A stretch of DNA of 56,305 nt from Actinospineispora acaciae DSM 45401. GTDB taxonomy: Bacteria > Actinomycetota > Actinomycetes > Mycobacteriales > Pseudonocardiaceae. Of this stretch, positions 24,603 through 33,053 are shown one piece after another. The stretch is from assembly GCF_000620785.1 (NCBI RefSeq), contig NZ_JIAI01000028.1:1-56305 (forward strand), written 5' to 3'. The position numbers were made by a program, and so were the translations under genes. Positions within the stretch are counted from its first letter, which is position 1. Each line of letters begins with the position of its first letter. A model generated the notes under the pieces. The model saw nothing but the letters and a program-made list of their open reading frames with translations, had not been told where the DNA came from and searched no databases.

Positions 24603-24897
24603 TGCCCGCTGTCAGCGCCGGGCCGGCACGCGGTACCGGGCCACCGAACCGAGCGGCGTCCGCGTGCTGGTCGTCATCGTCGTGTCCTCATTCGGTGTCC
24701 GTGTCGCGCCCGGCGTGGTGGCCATCTGACCGGGTGGCGGCCGGCCCGATGCAGAGCGGGAAGGCCTCGGCGGGCCGGACGTTCGTCCCCGTGTCCTCGA
24801 CGTGGGCGCTAAGACCGTCCGGCCGGGGTATCGCTGCCCTGTGTCGGCCGCGGGCTGCCCCGGTGGACTGGAGCCATCAGGGTGTGAGGAGCTCGCG

Positions 24898-26994
24898 GTG
24901 GGCAACACGGGATGGGCCGTGCGCCGGTGGACCGCCTGGTCAGATGGGTGGCGTTCGTTCGGTGAGGCCGGCTTCGCGGTTGCCGCGGCGGTGGCGCTGG
25001 TGTCGGGCGGCGCCGCGTGGCTGCTCGGGTGGCGGGGTGTCGCGGCCGGGTGCTGGGACGCTGGCACGCTCGTCGCGGTGGTGCCTGCGCTCGCGTGGGT
25101 GATCGGGGCGCTGCGTCGGGGGCGGGCCGGGGTGGACCTGATCGCGGTGGTGTCGTTGGCCGGCGCGTTGTTGGTGCACGAGTACCTGGCCGGCGGGCTG
25201 ATCGCGGTCATGCTCGCCGGTGGTCACGCGCTGGAAGCCGCCGCCGAACGGCGCGCCGCGCGTGACCCTGACGGCGCTGCTGTCCCGTGCCCCTCGGACC
25301 GCGCGGCGGCGCGTTGGTGACGAGGTCACCATCGTGCCGATCGCCGAGGTCGTCGTCGGTGACCTGGTCGTCGTCGGTCCTGGCGAGGTGGTCCCGGTCG
25401 ACGGGCGGGTCGAGGGCGGGGCGGCGGTGCTGGACGAGTCGGCGTTGACCGGGGAGCCGTTGCAGGTCGAACGGGCGGCCGGGGAGCCGGTGCGCAGCGG
25501 CGTGGTCAATGCCGGGTCGGCGTTCGAGCTGCGCGCGAGCGCCACCGCGGCGGACAGCACCTACGCCGGGATCGTGCGGCTGGCGCGGCAGGCCAGCGCG
25601 CAGGGCGCTCCGCTGGTGCGGCTGGCCGACCGCTACGCCGCGTGGTTTCTGCCGTTCACGCTGGTGGTCGCGGCGGGCGCCGGCGTGCTGAGCGGGTCGG
25701 CGGTGCGCGCGGTGGCGGTGCTGGTGGTCGCCACCCCGTGCCCGTTGCTGTTGGCCGCCCCGGTGGCCATCGTCTCCGGCCTGGCCAGGGCGTCGCGGCT
25801 CGGCGTGGTGGTCCGTGACGGCGCGGCGCTGGAGAACCTGGGACGGGCCACCACCCTGGTCATGGACAAGACGGGGACGTTGACGGTCGGGCATCCGGCG
25901 GTCCTCGACGTCCTCACCGCGCCGGGCTGGACGGGCACCGAGGTGCTGCGGCTGGCCGCCTCGGCGGACGTGCTGTCCCCGCGCGTGCTGGCCGAGGCGG
26001 TGGTGGCCGAGGCGCGCGCCCGAGGCTTGGACCTCACCGTGCCCACGGACGTGGTCGAAGGCCCGGGCCGGGGCGTCACCGCTGATGTCGGTGGCCGGCG
26101 AGTCGAGGTGGCAGGCTGCCCGATGAGGTGGCGGACGCCGGCTGGGCGCGCGCCGCGGTGAACCGGGCCGCCCTGGACAACGCCGCGATCGCCTGGCTGA
26201 GCGTGTCCGGTGAGCCGGCCGGCGCGGTGCTGCTGCGCGACCCGCTGCGCCGGCAGGCGCCCCGCACGCTGCGGCGGCTGCGCGCGGCCGGGCTGGGCCG
26301 GCTGGTCATGCTCACCGGTGACCGGCGCGAGCCGGCCCAGGAGATCGCCATCGGGCTCGACGAGGTGCACGCCGAGCAGGACCCGGCCGACAAGGTCGCG
26401 TCGGTGCGTGCCGAGGGCCGGCGCGCGGCCACCGTAATGGTCGGCGACGGCGTGAACGACGCGCCCGCCCTGGCCGCCGCGACCGTCGGCGTGGCCATCG
26501 GCGCGCGCAACGCGACCGCCTCCACCGAGGCCGCCGGCATCGTGCTGGCCACCGACCGGCTGGACCGGCTGGCCGACGCGATGGACATCGCCCGCTGGTC
26601 CCGGCGCATCGCCGTGCAGAGCGCCACCGTCGGCATGGGCCTGTCCCTGCTGGCCATGGGCGTCGCTGCGGTCGGCTGGCTGCGGCTGCTGCCGCACGAG
26701 CGCGCCGAGGAGACCGAGCTCTACCCGGCACCGGCCGATCCGTTGGGCGGCCCGGAGGCCACCGCCACCATGAGCCGCACGCACGCCGAGATCGAGCGGC
26801 TGACCAACCGGATCGGCGCCCACCTCGCGCTCGCCCGCGCGGCCGGCGAGGTGCCGGCCGGCCAGCTCGACGACCTGCTCGCCTGCCTGTACGGCCTGCA
26901 CACCGTGCTGCGCCTGCACTTCCTGCAGGAGGAGGAGAGCTACTTCGTCCTGGCCGGTGACGAGGCGCCCGAACGATCACCGGGCGTTTGTTGA
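24898..26994 (+). pseudogene. Heavy-metal P1B-type ATPase fused to a hemerythrin-like domain, broken
   Basis: From GTG 24898 three frames make one protein. The first holds membrane helices (GGLIAVMLAGGHALEAAAERRAAR). After a frame change near 25262 come the actuator (ESALTGEPLQ), the CPC metal helix (VVATPCPLLLAAPVAI) and the phosphorylation site (VMDKTGTLTVG). After another change near 26111 come GDGVNDAPALAAATVG and the next helix. The last membrane helices are missing: AVGWL joins directly to RLLPHERAEETELYP, a hemerythrin-type diiron domain (H...E and LHTVLRLHFLQEEE). Two single-base frameshifts and an internal in-frame deletion should abolish transport. Confidence 0.75.
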
Positions 26995-27093
26995 CGAGGT
27001 CCCCGGCGAGGCGGTGACGAACGGCCCTGCCAGCCCCGAGGGCCGACGAGCAGCCTCGATGGTGTCAGTGATGTCGATCGTGAGGAGGCTAGT

Positions 27094-27552
27094 GTGGCGA
27101 TGTTGGCGCGCCGAGCGCGTACTACGGATCTGAGCACCTGGTTCGACGAGTGGATGCGGTCGCTGCCGATGCGCAGGCCGTTCGGGTTGGCCTGGGATTG
27201 GCCCGGCGAGGACCTGATCCGGGTCGATGAGTACCGCGACGGTGAGACGATCGTGGTCCGGGCCGAGCTGCCGGGCATCGAGCCGGACAAGGATGTCGAG
27301 CTGACCGTGTCGGAGGGCATGCTGCGGATCGACGCCGAGCGTCGGATCGAGGAGCAGTCCAAGGACAAGGGGTACGTGCGGCACGAGCTGAGCTACGGCC
27401 GGCTCACCCGCACGCTGCCGCTGCCCGAGGGCGTCGTGGAGTCGGACATCCGCGCGAGCTACAAGGACGGCATCCTCGAGGTCCGGGTTCCAGTTCCGGC
27501 CGCCGTGGCCGGCCGCGAGCCCACCAAGATCGCTATCAACAAGGGGAAGTGA
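27094..27552 (+). CDS. Hsp20/alpha-crystallin small heat-shock protein
   Basis: GTG 27094 is preceded by GAGGAGG and gives 152 residues. The alpha-crystallin domain is complete: IRVDEYRDGETIVVRAELPGI, VELTVSEGMLRIDAER, GYVRHELSYGRLTRTLPLPEGV and YKDGILEVRVPV. The C-terminus has the I-x-I anchor (KIAI) that links dimers into oligomers. These are ATP-independent holdases. HspX, the mycobacterial counterpart, is the hallmark DosR-regulon protein. It follows the broken ATPase gene by about 100 bp and precedes a universal stress protein gene. No clear DosR-like box was found upstream. Confidence 0.92.
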   Translation: MAMLARRARTTDLSTWFDEWMRSLPMRRPFGLAWDWPGEDLIRVDEYRDGETIVVRAELPGIEPDKDVELTVSEGMLRIDAERRIEEQSKDKGYVRHELSYGRLTRTLPLPEGVVESDIRASYKDGILEVRVPVPAAVAGREPTKIAINKGK

Positions 27553-27607
27553 CGGGTCCGGAGACCCAGGATGCGGCCGGTCGCCGGTTCTTGGCGGCCG
27601 GCCGCGT

Positions 27608-27665
27608 CGCGAGCGGTTCCTCGGCGGGGCCGAAAGTCCTCGCGGTTCGGGCCGTGCGCCGCTGT
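27608..27665 (+). repeat. Upstream repeat shared with the USP gene at 54040 (copy A)
   Basis: Forty bases (27608-27647) are identical to 53916-53955, and the next 18 differ at two positions. Both lie just upstream of related universal stress protein genes and include the box GGGCCGAAAGTCCT. This points to a duplicated promoter plus gene. Confidence 0.85.
27627..27640. promoter_or_regulatory. DosR-like box upstream of USP at 27723
   Basis: GGGCCGAAAGTCCT, 83 bp upstream of ATG 27723, inside the duplicated upstream segment. Confidence 0.6.
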
Positions 27666-27722
27666 CCGCCCGCCGGCGCCGATGCGACGGTCGGGTGCAA
27701 GAGCGGTGATGGAGGAGACACG

Positions 27723-28622
27723 ATGCCGTCTTCGATGGTGGGGCGACCGGTTGTGGTCGGGGTCGATGGTTCGCCGGCGGCGCTGGCCGCGGTCCGGTGG
27801 GCGGCCGAGGAGGCGCGTCGTCGCGGGCTGGCGATGCGTCTGGTCAACGCGTTCAGCTGGTCGGACGTGCTGCCCGTGGACGACGCCGTGGGGCCGGGAG
27901 GCCACCGGGAGATGATGCTGCGGCTGATCCGTGACCAGCTCGGCGCGGCCTCGGCGGTGGTCGAGCGGATCGCCCCCGAGGTACGGGTCGAGCGGGACGT
28001 GGTGGACGGCCACCCGGTGCCGGTGTTGCGCGGCGAGTCCGAGGGCACCGCGATGCTGGTGCTCGGTGGCCGCGGCCGAGGCGGCGTGCTGGGGCTGCTC
28101 GTCGGGTCGGTGGCGGCGTCGCTGGCCGCGCACGCCGCCTGCCCGGTCGTCGTCGTTCGGGGGACCGAACGGGATCGCTCGTCGGCGGAGCTCCCGGTGC
28201 TGGTGGGTGTCGACGGCTCGCCGGACAGCGAGGCGGCCGTCGCGTTCGCCTACGAGGCCGCGTCCGTGCGCGGCGTACCGCTGGTAGCCGTGCACACCTG
28301 GTCCGACCTGATGTTCGACTCCCGGGTGTCACCGCTGATCGACTGGGAGGCCCTCGAGACCGGCGAGCGGGAGCTGCTGGCCGAGCGGCTGGCCGGGTGG
28401 ACCGAGAAGTACCCCGACGTCCACGTCCAGCGGCTGGTGCTGCGCGGCCTCGCGGCGCACACCCTGGTCGACCATGCCGACCGCGCGCAGCTGCTGGTGG
28501 TGGGCTCGCGTGGCCGTGGACACCTGACCAGCATGATGTTCGGCTCGGTGAGCCACGCCGTGCTGCACCGCGCGCCGTGCCCGGTCGCGGTGGTCAGGGC
28601 GGACCTCACCACGGCGGCATGA
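27723..28622 (+). CDS. Universal stress protein, two-domain
   Basis: ATG 27723 follows GGAGGAG and gives 299 residues with two complete UspA folds. Each starts with VVVGVDGSPAALAAVRWAAEEA or VLVGVDGSPDSEAAVAFAYEAA and ends with the ATP loop (GGRGRGGVLGLLVGSV; GSRGRGHLTSMMFGSVSHAVLH). It is a close paralogue of the genes at 39612, 49119 and 54040 (shared DWEALETGERELLAERLAGWTEKYPD block). It should bind ATP and act in stress or dormancy control. Its promoter segment is duplicated upstream of 54040. Confidence 0.92.
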   Translation: MPSSMVGRPVVVGVDGSPAALAAVRWAAEEARRRGLAMRLVNAFSWSDVLPVDDAVGPGGHREMMLRLIRDQLGAASAVVERIAPEVRVERDVVDGHPVPVLRGESEGTAMLVLGGRGRGGVLGLLVGSVAASLAAHAACPVVVVRGTERDRSSAELPVLVGVDGSPDSEAAVAFAYEAASVRGVPLVAVHTWSDLMFDSRVSPLIDWEALETGERELLAERLAGWTEKYPDVHVQRLVLRGLAAHTLVDHADRAQLLVVGSRGRGHLTSMMFGSVSHAVLHRAPCPVAVVRADLTTAA

Positions 28623-28669
28623 GCGTCTCCGCCCAGGCCGGGCGCCGTGGCGAGGGTTCGAGACGGCCG

Positions 28670-29284
28670 ATGCGCGCCTGGGTTGCCGAGCGACCCGGGC
28701 CATCGGTGACGGGCCGCTGCGGCGCGCTGACCTGCCCGAACCGCAGCCCGCGCCCGGTGAGGTCCGGGTCCGCGTCGCCGCGTGCGGGGTGTGCCGCACC
28801 GCCCTGCACCTCGCCGAGGGCGACCTGGCCCCGCGCCGACCGCGCACCGTGTCAGGCCACGAGATCGTCGGCCTGGTCGACGCCCGAGGCCCCGGCGCGG
28901 AGCGCTTCGAGATCGGCGACCGGGTCGGCATCGCCTGGCTGCGGGGCACCTGCGGCCGGTGCGCCTGGTGCCGGACCGGCGCGGAGAACCTCTGCCCGAT
29001 GGCGCGCTTCACCGAATGGGACGCCGACGGCGGGTACGCCGAGTCGGCCACCGTCCCGGAGGCGTTCGCCTACCGGCTGGCCGACGCCGAGGCGACACCG
29101 CCCGAGCCACTGGACTCCGCGATCCTGTTCGCCGCGGCCGGTGAGCTTGTCGCGGTGGCACTGCGCGCTGCGGCCCGGCGGCACCCTCGCGGTGGCCGGC
29201 ATCCACCTCTCCGACGTGCCCGGCGGCCGTACCCGTTGCGGGACGTGCGACCCTCGCCAGACGTCTGTCAATGCCGCAGCCTGA
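28670..29284 (+). pseudogene. Zinc-dependent alcohol dehydrogenase, internally deleted
   Basis: ATG 28670 begins MRAWVAERPG, shifts frame near 28750, then reads VRVRVAACGVCRTALHLAEGDLAPRRPRTVSGHEIVGLVDARG and GTCGRCAWCRTGAENLC, which keep catalytic-zinc and structural-zinc cysteines. After FAYRLADAEA the sequence jumps to PPEPLDSAILFAAAGELVAVALRA, skipping most of the NAD-binding Rossmann domain, and another shift leads to GGTLAVAGIHLSDVPG. It is therefore a relic with two frameshifts and a deletion of roughly a hundred codons. Confidence 0.8.
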
Positions 29285-29289
29285 CCCGC

Positions 29290-29397
29290 ATGACGGCGAT
29301 GACATCGGAGGCCAGGCGGCTGTTCAGGATGGGCCTCATCCTGCTGCTCGTGCTGGTGTTCCTGCTGTGCCTGCGAGAGCTGTTCCTGAACCTGTAG
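29290..29397 (+). CDS. Small single-span membrane protein (35 residues)
   Basis: ATG 29290 opens MTAMTSEARRLFRMG followed by one strong hydrophobic segment (LILLLVLVFLLCLRELF) and ends NL-TAG. It overlaps the tail of the broken dehydrogenase. It resembles short stress-induced membrane peptides, but I recognise no family. A strong palindrome (29456-29493) follows it and could end transcription. Confidence 0.45.
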   Translation: MTAMTSEARRLFRMGLILLLVLVFLLCLRELFLNL

Positions 29398-29455
29398 CCG
29401 GTGAGGATCGCGGTCGCCGACCGGACGGTCCTCACGCCGGTCCGAATGCCCGCGC

Positions 29456-29493
29456 TGGCAGGCCGTTCCCCCCTAGGGGCGAACGGCCTGCCA
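29456..29493. terminator. 38-bp near-perfect palindrome
   Basis: The arm TGGCAGGCCGTTC is followed by CCCCCTAGGGGC and the exact reverse complement GAACGGCCTGCCA; only one central pair fails. It lies between a small membrane gene and a universal stress protein. It may be a terminator without a T-run or an operator with CCCCTAGGGG core. Confidence 0.6.
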
Positions 29494-29530
29494 GACCACC
29501 GTGGAAGCAAGGGGAAGGAGAGGATGAGAG

Positions 29531-30034
29531 ATGAGTGCCGGCAAGACGATCGTGGTCGGGGTGGACGACACCGAGCAGGCCAGGGCCGCCCTGGAGTACG
29601 CGCTCGACTCGGCCGCCCACCAGGGTGCCAAGGTCCGCGCGGTGAGGGTCTTCGGGCCGACGGCGCACCGGCCGGGTCCGCACGGCCGGCGGTGGGTTGA
29701 GCGGGTCACCTGCCTGATCGAGGAGCAGGTCCGGGGCATGGTCGACGACATCGTGGCCAACCGCCCCGTCCTGGGCCTGGTACCGGTGGATGTGCAGGCC
29801 CTGCTGGGGCAGCCGGCGACCGTGCTGGTCGAGCAGGCCGCCAGGGCGGACCTTCTCGTCGTCGGGCACCGAGCGCGCGGCGCGTTCGCCAGCACGCTGC
29901 TCGGCTCGGTCGGCCTGCACTGCATGCTCCACGCTCCGTGCACGGTCACCGTGGTGCGCACCGCGCCGGCACCGGTCCGCGAACCCGAGCGCGCCCCCGT
30001 CGTCCCGGCCCCGATCGGACCCGCCCTGGCGTAG
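29531..30034 (+). CDS. Universal stress protein, single-domain
   Basis: The 167-residue product starts at ATG 29531 (an out-of-frame ATG lies at 29524). It has one UspA fold: KTIVVGVDDTEQARAALEYALDSAA, then DLLVVGHRARGAFASTLLGSVGLHCMLHAPCTVTVV. The motif HRARGAFASTLLGS keeps the glycine spacing only in part, so ATP binding is less certain than in the paralogues. The 25-residue proline-rich tail is not part of the fold. It is most like the single-domain copy at 53323 (shared VALHCVLHA-type helix). Confidence 0.85.
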   Translation: MSAGKTIVVGVDDTEQARAALEYALDSAAHQGAKVRAVRVFGPTAHRPGPHGRRWVERVTCLIEEQVRGMVDDIVANRPVLGLVPVDVQALLGQPATVLVEQAARADLLVVGHRARGAFASTLLGSVGLHCMLHAPCTVTVVRTAPAPVREPERAPVVPAPIGPALA

Positions 30035-30074
30035 CCCAGGCGGAACACGTTCAGACTCGAGAAGGAGCCTTGCC

Positions 30075-30345
30075 ATGATGTGGTGGTACGGAAACGGGAT
30101 GGGCCCGTGGGGGTTCATCCTGACGACCGCGAGCACCGTCCTGTTCTGAGGATTGATCATCTTCGGGGTCGTCCTGCTGGTTCGGTACTTCGCCCGCTCC
30201 GACCGGCCCTCGACCGGTGGCCGGGCGAGCACCCCGGAGCAGCTGCTCGCCGGGCGGGTTCGCCGCTGGTGAGATCGACGAGGACGAGTACCGGCAGCGC
30301 CTCGAGGTGCTGCGCGGGCAGCGCCGCGCGCAACCCAAGCCGTAG
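30075..30345 (+). pseudogene. SHOCT-domain membrane protein with nonsense codon and frameshift
   Basis: ATG 30075 reads MMWWYGNGMGPWGFILTTASTVLF, then TGA where relatives have tryptophan, then GLIIFGVVLLVRYFARSDRPS and a SHOCT start TPEQLLAGR. One extra G near 30253 shifts the frame, after which GEIDEDEYRQRLEVLRGQ completes the SHOCT motif to TAG 30343-30345. Both lesions must be corrected to restore the protein. SHOCT domains sit at the ends of small membrane proteins; their role is not settled. Confidence 0.8.
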
Positions 30346-30363
30346 CCGCCCACTCCATTCGAC

Positions 30364-30394
30364 CCAGCGCGCCGGGCACAGTCCGGCGCGCTGG
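30364..30394. terminator. Bidirectional hairpin terminator
   Basis: Perfect 12-bp arms CCAGCGCGCCGG and CCGGCGCGCTGG around a 7-base loop, placed between the converging SHOCT and GAPDH genes. Confidence 0.7.
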
Positions 30395-30407
30395 TTCGGC
30401 AGTGGTG

Positions 30408-31427
30408 CTAGGGAGCCGGTGGCAGGGTGTGGGTGATGAGCTCGACCAGGTCGAGCGTGCGCTGGGCGTAGCCCCACTCGTTGTCGTACCAGCCGAACAC
30501 CTTGACCAGGTCGCCGGTGACCTGGGTAAGGCCGAGGTCGAACAGGCAGGAGGCGTTCTCGCCGATCACGTCGCGGGACACCACTGGGTCGCTGGTGCAG
30601 CGCAGGATCCCTTTCAGCGGTCCGTCCTCGGCCGAGGTGAAGGCTCGGTTGACCTGTCCGACGGAGGCGGGCTCGGCCAGCCGGGCGGTGAGGTCCACCA
30701 GGGAGCCGTCGACCACCGGGACCCGCAGCGCGACCCCGTCGAGGCGCCCGGCGAGCTCGGGCAGTACCCGGCCGACGGCGCGGGCGGCGCCGGTGCTGGT
30801 GGGGATGATGTTGATCGCGGCCGCCCTGGCCCGGCGCGGGTCCTTGTGCGGCCCGTCGAGCAGGTTCTGGTCCGGGGTGTAGCCGTGCACGGTGGTCAGC
30901 AGCGCCTCGACGATGCCGAAGCCCTGGTGCAGGACCTGCGCCATCGGGGCGGCGCAGTTGGTGGTGCAGGACGCGTTGGAGATCACGTGGTGGGTGGCCG
31001 CGTCGTACCGGTCGTCGTTGACGCCCATCACCACCGTCAGGTCGACGTCGGTGGCGGGCGCGGTGATGACCACCTTCTGGGCGCCGGCGGCCAGGTGTGC
31101 CCCGGCCCGCTCGCCGGTGCGGAACCGGCCGGTCGCCTCGATCACGACATCGACGTCCAGCCTCGCCCAGCCGAGCAGCGCCGGATCGGGCTCGTGCTGG
31201 ATCCGGATGGAGTGCTCGTCGATGGCGAGGTAGTCGCCGGCGACCTCGACCTGGTGGGGCCAGGGGCCGTAGGTGGAGTCGTAGCGCAGCAGGTGCGCCA
31301 GGGTGCCGACCGGCGCGACGTCGTTGACCGCGACGACGTCGAATGCCTTCTCGCCGCGTTCGACGATGGCGCGCAGCACGCCCCTGCCGATCCGGCCGAG
31401 CCCGTTGATGCCCACTCTCGCTCGCAT
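30408..31427 (-). CDS. gap: Glyceraldehyde-3-phosphate dehydrogenase (type I), probable second copy
   Basis: The 339-residue product starts at ATG 31427. The NAD-binding loop VGINGLGRIGRGVLRA, the catalytic SNASCTTNCAAP cysteine, the HGYTPDQNLLDGPHKDPRRAR loop and the C-terminal WYDNEWGYAQRTLDLV are all present. The enzyme oxidises glyceraldehyde-3-phosphate with phosphate and NAD(P). It stands alone, away from a pgk-tpi glycolytic cluster, so it is probably an additional copy for special conditions; I infer a stress or low-oxygen role from the island. A weak box-like site (GGTGCCGAAGTGCC, 31514-31527) lies 87 bp upstream. Confidence 0.92.
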   Translation of the reverse strand: MRARVGINGLGRIGRGVLRAIVERGEKAFDVVAVNDVAPVGTLAHLLRYDSTYGPWPHQVEVAGDYLAIDEHSIRIQHEPDPALLGWARLDVDVVIEATGRFRTGERAGAHLAAGAQKVVITAPATDVDLTVVMGVNDDRYDAATHHVISNASCTTNCAAPMAQVLHQGFGIVEALLTTVHGYTPDQNLLDGPHKDPRRARAAAINIIPTSTGAARAVGRVLPELAGRLDGVALRVPVVDGSLVDLTARLAEPASVGQVNRAFTSAEDGPLKGILRCTSDPVVSRDVIGENASCLFDLGLTQVTGDLVKVFGWYDNEWGYAQRTLDLVELITHTLPPAP

Positions 31428-31576
31428 GATGACTCCCTCCGGCGTTGTGCCTGGTTGTGCCTCATGCTGGTTGCGCCGCGCGCTCGCGCCTACGGTCAAC
31501 CGCCCTCGACTCCGGTGCCGAAGTGCCCGCGCCCAGGACTCGCCAGGCCCGTTCTCGGGGCAAAGTGCCAGTACAG

Positions 31577-31592
31577 ATACCCCCTGGGGAAT
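31577..31592. promoter_or_regulatory. CstR/CsoR-type operator 1
   Basis: ATACCCCCTGGGGAAT, an imperfect palindrome of the ATACCCC-GGGGTAT type bound by CstR/CsoR repressors. It lies 61 bp upstream of the MBL-rhodanese start. Confidence 0.6.
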
Positions 31593-31624
31593 AGAGCGCT
31601 ACCGTGCTAACGTCGGTTCATGGC

Positions 31625-31640
31625 ATACCCCCCTAGGTAT
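31625..31640. promoter_or_regulatory. CstR/CsoR-type operator 2
   Basis: ATACCCCCCTAGGTAT immediately upstream of the ribosome site (GGAGG 31643-31647) of the MBL-rhodanese gene. Its position makes the later GTG 31653, not ATG 31620, the likely start. Confidence 0.65.
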
Positions 31641-31652
31641 TTGGAGGATGTC

Positions 31653-33053
31653 GTGGCCGGATCGAGGACGGCTGGTTTCACGGTGCTGCCGATCGACACG
31701 CCGGGGCTGGGTGATCGCAGCTATCTGGTGCACGACGGCCGGGTGGCGCTGGTGGTCGACCCGCAGCGGGACATCGACCGGGTGCTGGAGCTGGCTCGCG
31801 CGGAGGGGGTGCGTATCACCCACGTCGCGGAGACGCACATCCACAACGACTACGTCACCGGCGGACTCGCGCTGGCGGCGGCGACCGGGGCGAGCTATCT
31901 GGTCAACGCCGATGACCAGGTGGCGTTCCCTCGGACCGGGGTGCGCGACGGCGACGTCGTGCGGGTCGGGGCGATGAACGTGCGGGTGCTGCACACGCCC
32001 GGACATACGCACACGCACCTGTCCTACGCGGTGGCGCACGGCGGGCGGACGGTGGCGGTGTTCACCGGCGGTTCGCTGCTGTACGGCTCCACCGGCCGGC
32101 CCGACCTGCTCGGCCCGGACCACACCGCCGCGCTGGTGCGGGCGCAGTGGCACTCCGCGCACCGGCTCGCCGACGAGCTGCCCGACACGACAGCGGTCTA
32201 TCCCACCCACGGGTTCGGCAGCTTCTGCTCCGCGACCCAGAGCGCAGGCCTGGCCAGCACGATCGGCCAGGAGAAGGGGCACAACCCCGCGCTGACCAGG
32301 GACGAGGCGGCCTATGTCGCCGAGCTGCTGGCCGGGCTGGACGCCTACCCCGCCTACTACGCGCACATGGCGCCGGCCAACAGCGCCGGCCCTCGCGCGC
32401 CGGAGCTGTCGTTGCCGGCCGTCGCGGACCCGGCCGAGCTGCGGGCCCGGATCGAGCGCGGCGAGTGGGTGGTGGACCTGCGCGCCGGCACCGCGTTCGC
32501 CGCCGGACACGTGGCCGGCAGCCTCAGCTTCCCGCTGGACGGCCCGTTCGTCACCTACCTCGGGTGGCTGCTGCCCTGGGGCACCCCGGTCACGCTGCTG
32601 GGGGAGGCGACCGAGCAGGTCGCCGCCGCGCAGCGCGAACTGGTGCGCATCGGCATCGACCGGCCGGCGGCCATGGGCAGCGGTGGTCCCGAGCGATGGG
32701 CCGGACCCGGGACCGAGCTCGCCGGCTCCCGGCGTGCGAGCTTTGCCGAACTGGCCGCCGCGCTGGCCTCGGACAACCCGCCGGCGGTGCTCGACGTCCG
32801 CCGCGCGCTCGAGCGCCGGGCCGAGTACCTGCCCGGCTCGACGCACATCCCCATCCACGAGGTGCTCGACCGGCTCGCCGAGGTCCCGGCCGGCCCGGTC
32901 TGGGTGCACTGCGCCGGCGGCTACCGCGCCGGTGTCGTCGCCGCGCTGCTGGCCGCACGGGGCCATGACGTGGTCGCCGTCGACGACGCCATCGACCGCG
33001 CCCGCGAACTCGGCCTGACCGTCACACCGAGCCGGAAGGAGAGCGTGGCGTGA
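31653..33053 (+). CDS. MBL-fold persulfide-dioxygenase-like protein with rhodanese domains
   Basis: GTG 31653 follows GGAGG by five bases and gives 466 residues. Residues 1-230 are a metallo-beta-lactamase fold of the ETHE1/CstB type: ETHIHNDYVTGG (H-x-H-x-D), HTPGHTHTHLSYAV, FTGGSLLYGSTGRPDL and VYPTHGFGSFC. Two rhodanese modules follow; the first (EWVVDLRAGTAFAAGHVAG) lacks the active cysteine and the second has VWVHCAGGYRAGV with Cys. It should oxidise persulfides to sulfite using a mononuclear iron centre. It heads an operon with the rhodanese at 33050 and the CstR-like gene. Confidence 0.88.
   Translation: MAGSRTAGFTVLPIDTPGLGDRSYLVHDGRVALVVDPQRDIDRVLELARAEGVRITHVAETHIHNDYVTGGLALAAATGASYLVNADDQVAFPRTGVRDGDVVRVGAMNVRVLHTPGHTHTHLSYAVAHGGRTVAVFTGGSLLYGSTGRPDLLGPDHTAALVRAQWHSAHRLADELPDTTAVYPTHGFGSFCSATQSAGLASTIGQEKGHNPALTRDEAAYVAELLAGLDAYPAYYAHMAPANSAGPRAPELSLPAVADPAELRARIERGEWVVDLRAGTAFAAGHVAGSLSFPLDGPFVTYLGWLLPWGTPVTLLGEATEQVAAAQRELVRIGIDRPAAMGSGGPERWAGPGTELAGSRRASFAELAAALASDNPPAVLDVRRALERRAEYLPGSTHIPIHEVLDRLAEVPAGPVWVHCAGGYRAGVVAALLAARGHDVVAVDDAIDRARELGLTVTPSRKESVA

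Noticed and set aside
27000..27091. DosR-like box in front of the Hsp20 gene
   Set aside because: GAGGTCCCC and GGGCCGACGAG occur there, but spacing and symmetry do not match the pattern at other genes.
30520..31426. Long plus-strand open frame opposite the GAPDH gene
   Set aside because: GAPDH motifs (NGLGRIGRG, SCTTNC) are on the minus strand; the plus frame has no known motif.
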